This document shows positions 4,659 through 8,320 of a DNA stretch of 8,320 bases, one piece after another (position 1 is the stretch's first letter; each line of letters begins with the position of its first letter). The stretch is from an uncultured Clostridia bacterium (GTDB lineage Bacteria > Bacillota > Clostridia > Christensenellales > Borkfalkiaceae). The notes beneath the pieces were generated by a model. That model searched no databases and had not been told where the DNA came from. It worked only from the letters and a program-made list of their open reading frames with translations. The position numbers and the translations under genes were made by a program. The stretch is taken from the NCBI GenBank assembly GCA_944376035.1, contig CALWBJ010000237.1, positions 1 through 8,320 on the forward strand. The letters run 5' to 3'.

Positions 4659-5793
4659 AGAATTGAATTTTGTATTGGAAGTGTTGCAGGATAAGCCGAG
4701 CATACCGGAAAAGGGTCTGGACTGGTATTGGATACTCGGATTTTTGGAATTGAATAAAATCGGAGGGTATTTTTTTCATAAGACAAAAGAATCAGGCATT
4801 AAAATACCGCAATCGGCGGAACGCAAACTGTCGCAGATTCTCAAAATGCAGAGCGAGCGGAACCGGTTCATGCGCAAATATATTCAGGACATCAGCGACG
4901 AACTGCGGTACGAAAAGCTCCGGTTCGCGTTTCTGAAGGGCAGCGTACTGTCGAATACGAATTTCCGGTTCAGCGAAAAATCGTTCAGCTGTATGGCGTT
5001 GCCGGAGGAAACAAAACAAACATACAGGCGGCAAGCGGGCGAGCCTTTCTACGGCGAAGGGGAGCGGGTATCGAACGACATCGACCTTTTGGTGGAGCAG
5101 AAAGATATATCCGCAATTTCGGAAGTATTGAAAAATATGGGGTTCGTGCAGGGGTATTATGACTTTCGGGAAAGCAAAATCGTAGCGTTGCCGCGGGCGG
5201 AGATCCTGTCGCGGCGCATGAACCGCGGGGAAACGGCACCGTTCGTTGTTGCAACGGATCATCCGTCGGTGCCGTTTATCGAGGTCGATATTAATTTTTC
5301 TTTGGATTATCTTCCCAATTCGCACGAGGATATGTTGCATGCGGTTTTGAAAGATTCTCTCTGTTATGCGGGGAATATATCCGGCGGAATACGCAGTTTG
5401 CGGGCGGATGACTTTTTCCTGCACCTTATCATGCACCAATACAAGGAGAGCGTTTTGTATTCCATGGTACAGCGCAGCAAGGATACGGAGCTGTATAAAT
5501 TATTGGATATATACCTGTTCATCAAGCGGGGGTATATCGAACTTTCCGATTTGCACAACAAAGTAAAGAAATACGGATTGGAACGTCCGATTTATTCGGT
5601 CATGCGTTCGATATCGGAATTATTTACCGATTTTCATTTTTCGGATTATGCTTCGATGTTTCAGCCAAAGGACGGAGAGGACGAAGTTGTCGACCCGCCG
5701 ACGGGCAGAAAATTCGTTTGGGAGAAACCGCTTTCGGAACGGATAAACTTTTTCGATAAGGAATGCTTTTTGCGCGAGGTCAAAGATGAATAG
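4651..5793 (+). CDS. NTP_transf_5-type nucleotidyltransferase
   Basis: The start is the ATG at 4651 (MNRELNFVLEVL), preceded by GAGGGG (4641-4646), not the in-frame TTG at 4639 that overlaps that site. In 380 aa, the polymerase-beta-type signature appears as FLKGS (94-98), then NDIDLLV (142-148, acids D143 and D145) and a third acid in EVDINF (D213). LRADDFFLHLIMHQYK (250-265) fits the helical C-terminal part of the family. Such proteins are found in RiPP, lasso-peptide and polysaccharide clusters, where they are thought to transfer a nucleotide to a product or protein; the exact reaction is rarely known. Oddly, about 44 residues, including a polar stretch at 115-138, separate the GS motif from DID, well above the usual spacing. 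It overlaps the kinase by 8 nt and the next gene by 8 nt. Confidence 0.75.
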   Translation: MNRELNFVLEVLQDKPSIPEKGLDWYWILGFLELNKIGGYFFHKTKESGIKIPQSAERKLSQILKMQSERNRFMRKYIQDISDELRYEKLRFAFLKGSVLSNTNFRFSEKSFSCMALPEETKQTYRRQAGEPFYGEGERVSNDIDLLVEQKDISAISEVLKNMGFVQGYYDFRESKIVALPRAEILSRRMNRGETAPFVVATDHPSVPFIEVDINFSLDYLPNSHEDMLHAVLKDSLCYAGNISGGIRSLRADDFFLHLIMHQYKESVLYSMVQRSKDTELYKLLDIYLFIKRGYIELSDLHNKVKKYGLERPIYSVMRSISELFTDFHFSDYASMFQPKDGEDEVVDPPTGRKFVWEKPLSERINFFDKECFLREVKDE

Positions 5794-6619
5794 AGAGGCG
5801 CTCGGCAAGGTTCTGTCCCTATCCTGCGTGGAGAATTACTTTTTAGGATATTTTCAGGAAAGGTTCGACGTGCGGCCGTTGTACGCAGAGAGTTTCGTGC
5901 CCTTTCGGGAAGTGATGACTGCGTTTTTGAATGAGGGAGTAAGCTACGAAAACTATCCCCTGGTAAGGTTGCAGGAAACGTCGGAAAAATTGGGGCTTAC
6001 GGAACATCGGTATAGCGAAAAATTTCACTATCAGAAGAATAAGTTGAATTTAATCCGCGTCAATCGGGAGTTTTTCAACCGTTCAAAGCTGTTGCCGTGG
6101 CGGGCGGATCATTACATTGCGATCGAAAAAGTAAAGGACGGGTATGCCTATTGGAACAATTACCCCTTATCGGAGGGGCGTATGTCCGAAAACAGGACAA
6201 ATGAAATCTATGACGGGGCGTATTTGATTTTTCAGGAGAAGGGTGAGTTCAGCGAGCATAAATACAGAGAATTGTGCGCTTTGCAGTATGCGAGAATAGC
6301 GAATCAAAGCGTCGACGAAGTGCGGATAACCGAAGAAAAATTAGTCGATTTACGGGATGCTTTGTTGGTTCTGAAAGTGCTGCGGAAAAGGATCACTGCG
6401 TGGCTTGCGTTTGAGGCGGACAACAAAAGATTTGACGGCGACCTGAGTTTTCAGATACATACGGAGAAACTGATACAGCTTTATGAGAGGATTCTTGTCG
6501 AGATTCAGTTGCAAATCGTAAGGAAAAAATCCGATATAGGCAAAATAAACGAAAAATTGCTGCAGCTTTGCGAACAGGAGCGATTGTGGGGCAAGGCAAT
6601 TCAAATGCGGAGGGGATAA
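5786..6619 (+). CDS. Papain-fold/BtrH-like acyltransferase candidate
   Basis: This is a 277-aa protein starting MNREALGKVLSLSCVENYFL, with GAGG (5776-5779) 6 nt before the ATG. The N-terminal half has the residue order of a papain-like fold: Cys14 at a helix start (SCVENYFLG), then His109 in ADHYIAIEKVKDGYAYWNNYP with Asn124/125 following. This resembles BtrH-type proteins, which use such a fold to pass an acyl group from a carrier protein to an amine, as in butirosin synthesis. Residues 155-277 are helical and highly charged, and I do not recognise them. The next three genes encode carrier protein, acyl-ACP ligase and carrier protein, exactly the partners such a transferase needs. In length order the set also recalls the petrobactin AsbC-AsbD-AsbE trio. 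The Cys/His assignment is from pattern only. Its stop overlaps the next start by 1 nt (TAATG). Confidence 0.5.
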   Translation: MNREALGKVLSLSCVENYFLGYFQERFDVRPLYAESFVPFREVMTAFLNEGVSYENYPLVRLQETSEKLGLTEHRYSEKFHYQKNKLNLIRVNREFFNRSKLLPWRADHYIAIEKVKDGYAYWNNYPLSEGRMSENRTNEIYDGAYLIFQEKGEFSEHKYRELCALQYARIANQSVDEVRITEEKLVDLRDALLVLKVLRKRITAWLAFEADNKRFDGDLSFQIHTEKLIQLYERILVEIQLQIVRKKSDIGKINEKLLQLCEQERLWGKAIQMRRG

Positions 6620-6849
6620 TGGATATTTTCAGGAATGTGGAGGAAGTAATCATCGATGCGGTCGGAGGAGACAGTATAACGGCGGAGTTGGAATTAAAGA
6701 CGGATATAGGGTTGGACAGTCTCAGTTTGGTCGCCGTCATCGTGGGGCTGGAAGAGAAATTCGGGATCGAATTTGACGAAAGCGATTTAGATCCGAGTAA
6801 AATCATTCGGGTGCAGGATTTGGTCGAGCTTGTGGGGAAATACGTATGA
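6619..6849 (+). CDS. Stand-alone acyl carrier protein
   Basis: The ATG at 6619 overlaps the previous stop by 1 nt and follows GGAGGGG (6609-6615); an earlier in-frame ATG at 6568 would add 17 residues with no match to the family. The product is 76 aa and acidic. The phosphopantetheine site is GLDSLSL with Ser34. The helix-2 stretch VIVGLEEKFGIEFDESDLDP is typical of discrete ACPs of polyketide, NRPS-like and siderophore pathways. It needs a 4'-phosphopantetheinyl transferase in trans; none is in the window. It is probably loaded by the ligase that follows and unloaded by the BtrH-like protein before it. Its stop overlaps the ligase start (ATGA). Confidence 0.92.
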   Translation: MDIFRNVEEVIIDAVGGDSITAELELKTDIGLDSLSLVAVIVGLEEKFGIEFDESDLDPSKIIRVQDLVELVGKYV

Positions 6850-8102
6850 ACGTTTGGGGATTTTTGAAACGGAGGATGCTTCGTTATGGGGAACGTATCG
6901 CATTTACGGAGGGGAAAATAACCTATGCAACTTTGATCGCGCTTGCGGAAAACGGGAAAGAGGGGCAAAGGAACGTTCCGCTTATAGCAAAGGGGGCAAC
7001 GAGGCTGGAACAGGCAATAAAAATTTTGCGGATCATGGCGGGAGGGAATATTCCCGTACCGGTCGAGGTGAGTTACGGCGCTGAACGGGAAGAAAAAATC
7101 AAAACGATTTTAGCGAAAAATCGTGACAAGCTGCATAAGACGGCAGTCATTTTATTTACGTCCGGAACGACGGGCGAGCCGAAGGGTGTAAAGCTCAGTC
7201 ACAGGGGAATCATCGAAAACCTAAAGGGGATCGACGGTTATTTTCAGGTACGGGAAGGACAGAAGATATTGATCGCGCGGCCGCTCGTGCATGTGGCCGT
7301 GTTTACGGGAGAACTGCTGTTCGCGCTGTATAAGGGGTTAGAAATTCGATTTTACGAGGAAGCGTTTCAGCCGGCTCGTTTGGCAAAATATATCGATGAA
7401 AACGGAGTGCAGGTTTTCGGATGCACGCCGACGCTCCTGTATCATCTGTCGAGATACTTGCAGGGGGAATCGCTGGATAGTATCGTGATCAGCGGTGAGC
7501 GGCTGACGGAAGGGGTCGCCAATATTGTAAAAGAAAAGTTTCCGGATAAAAAGTTCTATAATGTTTACGGCCTGACGGAAAACAGCCCGCGCGTATCTGC
7601 GCTTTGCCCCGGGGAGTTTTTTGATAAAATCGGAAGCGTCGGAAAGCCGATCGCGCATACGAAGGCGAAACTGGAGAGCGGGGAGCTATTGGTAAAATCG
7701 CGCTCTATAATGCAGGGATATATTGGAGATAGTGAAAAGACGAAGGAAAAATTTAAAAACGGGTGGCTGCATACGGGCGATATGGCGCGGATCGACGGGC
7801 AGGGATATTTGTATATATTGGGCAGAAAGGACGATATGCTGATCCGTTCGGGAATGAATATCTATCCTGCGGAAATCGAAAGCGCGGCGTTGCAGATCGA
7901 CGGGGTGAAAAATTGCATGGTATACGGAGAGGAAGATATTCATTACGGGCAAAAAATCTGCATGAAAGCAGTTGCGGATATAGGGGTGGCGGCACTGCGC
8001 AAAGAGCTGGTCGCCAGATTGCCCGCATACCTTATTCCCGATAAAATTTTGCTCGTAGAATCGTTGGAACTGACGCCGAGCGGGAAAGTGAAACGGAAAT
8101 GA
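6846..8102 (+). CDS. AMP-forming acyl/aryl-ACP ligase (short ANL family)
   Basis: This is a 418-aa adenylate-forming enzyme. Core motifs are in order: FTSGTTGEPKGV (104-115, ATP phosphate loop), YNVYGLTE (238-245), GWLHTGD (306-312), GRKDDMLIRSGMNIYPAEIE (326-345, hinge and A8 region) and PSGKVKR (411-417) with the catalytic Lys414. Two steps are expected: carboxylate plus ATP gives acyl-AMP, then transfer to the phosphopantetheine thiol of a carrier protein. The region before the ATP loop is only about 100 residues, so the enzyme is shorter than typical 500-aa acyl-CoA synthetases and close to stand-alone aryl-ACP ligases such as AsbC. The acid is unknown; I do not read a specificity code. 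It lies between two carrier-protein genes with ATGA overlaps (4 nt) on both sides, so it probably loads one or both. Confidence 0.9.
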   Translation: MNVWGFLKRRMLRYGERIAFTEGKITYATLIALAENGKEGQRNVPLIAKGATRLEQAIKILRIMAGGNIPVPVEVSYGAEREEKIKTILAKNRDKLHKTAVILFTSGTTGEPKGVKLSHRGIIENLKGIDGYFQVREGQKILIARPLVHVAVFTGELLFALYKGLEIRFYEEAFQPARLAKYIDENGVQVFGCTPTLLYHLSRYLQGESLDSIVISGERLTEGVANIVKEKFPDKKFYNVYGLTENSPRVSALCPGEFFDKIGSVGKPIAHTKAKLESGELLVKSRSIMQGYIGDSEKTKEKFKNGWLHTGDMARIDGQGYLYILGRKDDMLIRSGMNIYPAEIESAALQIDGVKNCMVYGEEDIHYGQKICMKAVADIGVAALRKELVARLPAYLIPDKILLVESLELTPSGKVKRK

Positions 8103-8320
8103 AAGAGAAGATCATTGAAATTATCCGCAACGCCTGTGCGCTGGAAGAAAATGATATAACCTCGCAGACGAAGCTGAAAGACCTTAGTTTGGACAGCCTT
8201 TCGTTTATCGAGGTCATCGTCAATATCGAACAAGAGTTTGATATTGAGTTTGAAATAGATGAAGCGGAATTGGTGTATTGGGAAACGGTTGGAGATATCA
8301 TTTTGAAAGTAAAGGAGTTG
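8099..8320 (+). CDS. Second acyl carrier protein (runs off right edge)
   Basis: The ATG at 8099 overlaps the ligase stop by 4 nt (ATGA). The 74 codons before the edge cover nearly a full carrier protein: MKEKIIEIIRNACALEENDI, LDSLSF with the phosphopantetheine Ser33, then the acidic helix VIVNIEQEFDIEFEIDEAEL. No stop codon is reached, so a few more residues, or a fused domain, may follow outside the window. It shares the DSLS site with the first carrier protein but is otherwise clearly divergent, so it is not a recent duplicate. The two may carry different building blocks or successive intermediates. It has no strong ribosome binding site and is probably translated by coupling. Confidence 0.88.
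   Translation, partial: MKEKIIEIIRNACALEENDITSQTKLKDLSLDSLSFIEVIVNIEQEFDIEFEIDEAELVYWETVGDIILKVKEL

Noticed and set aside
4792..5439. Minus-strand 215-aa open frame
   Set aside because: It is antisense to the nucleotidyltransferase, has an Arg/Pro/His-rich translation typical of shadow frames, and has no ribosome binding site context I could see.
6393..6968. Minus-strand 191-aa open frame
   Set aside because: It covers the carrier-protein gene and its neighbours in antisense, and the Ser-rich translation shows no family pattern.
1..8320. CRISPR array, tRNA/rRNA genes, insertion sequence, integrase or attachment sites
   Set aside because: No regularly spaced direct repeats, no tRNA-like cloverleaf and no transposase or recombinase motif were seen by eye in the window.

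Overview
The window looks like a low-to-moderate GC member of the Bacillota, probably a gut-type Clostridia. Intergenic DNA is AT-rich, several sites fit sigma-A consensus promoters (including TGnTATAAT extended -10 boxes), most starts carry GGAGG-type ribosome binding sites, and the right-hand genes are tightly packed. I cannot name the species from sequence alone.

Left part (1-1584). The window opens inside a minus-strand PhnP-like metallo-beta-lactamase-fold hydrolase (1-384, 3' end cut off) with a strong promoter at 417-445. A sparsely coding stretch follows. It holds two plus-strand promoter-like sites, a 39-codon plus-strand ORF (630-749) and an unrecognised 74-aa minus-strand ORF (636-860) that lies antisense to it and has its own promoter (901-929). 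Divergent from that promoter is one (948-976) serving a 190-aa protein that fuses an N-terminal RelB/DinJ antitoxin-like domain to a C-terminal alkyltransferase-like (MGMT/ATL) domain lacking the catalytic cysteine. No toxin gene is visible next to it.

Middle part (1585-4018). A leader with an extended -10 promoter, a hairpin and a perfect GTGAAA-CAG-TTTCAC palindrome precedes a small protein resembling the ArpU/RinA class of phage late-gene regulators (1764-2138). Next come a 417-aa right-handed beta-helix protein without signal peptide (2209-3462) and a three-helix, acidic-tailed, holin-like membrane protein (3476-4018). These three look phage-derived, but no capsid, terminase, portal, integrase or lysin gene is in view.

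Right part (4011-8320). A run of overlapping genes continues without a gap and looks biosynthetic: a thymidylate-kinase-like P-loop kinase, a NTP_transf_5-type nucleotidyltransferase, a protein with the residue order of a papain-like/BtrH-type acyltransferase, a stand-alone acyl carrier protein, a short AMP-forming acyl/aryl-ACP ligase and a second stand-alone carrier protein that runs off the right edge. Junction overlaps are 8, 8, 8, 1, 4 and 4 nt, which implies one translationally coupled operon.

Working model (inference): the ligase adenylates a carboxylic acid and loads it on one or both carrier proteins, the BtrH-like protein moves the acyl group to an acceptor, and the kinase and nucleotidyltransferase prepare or modify that acceptor or a partner. 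The beta-helix and holin-like genes at the head of the same operon suggest that a phage-like structure or lytic release step is tied to this chemistry. I know of no described system with this layout.
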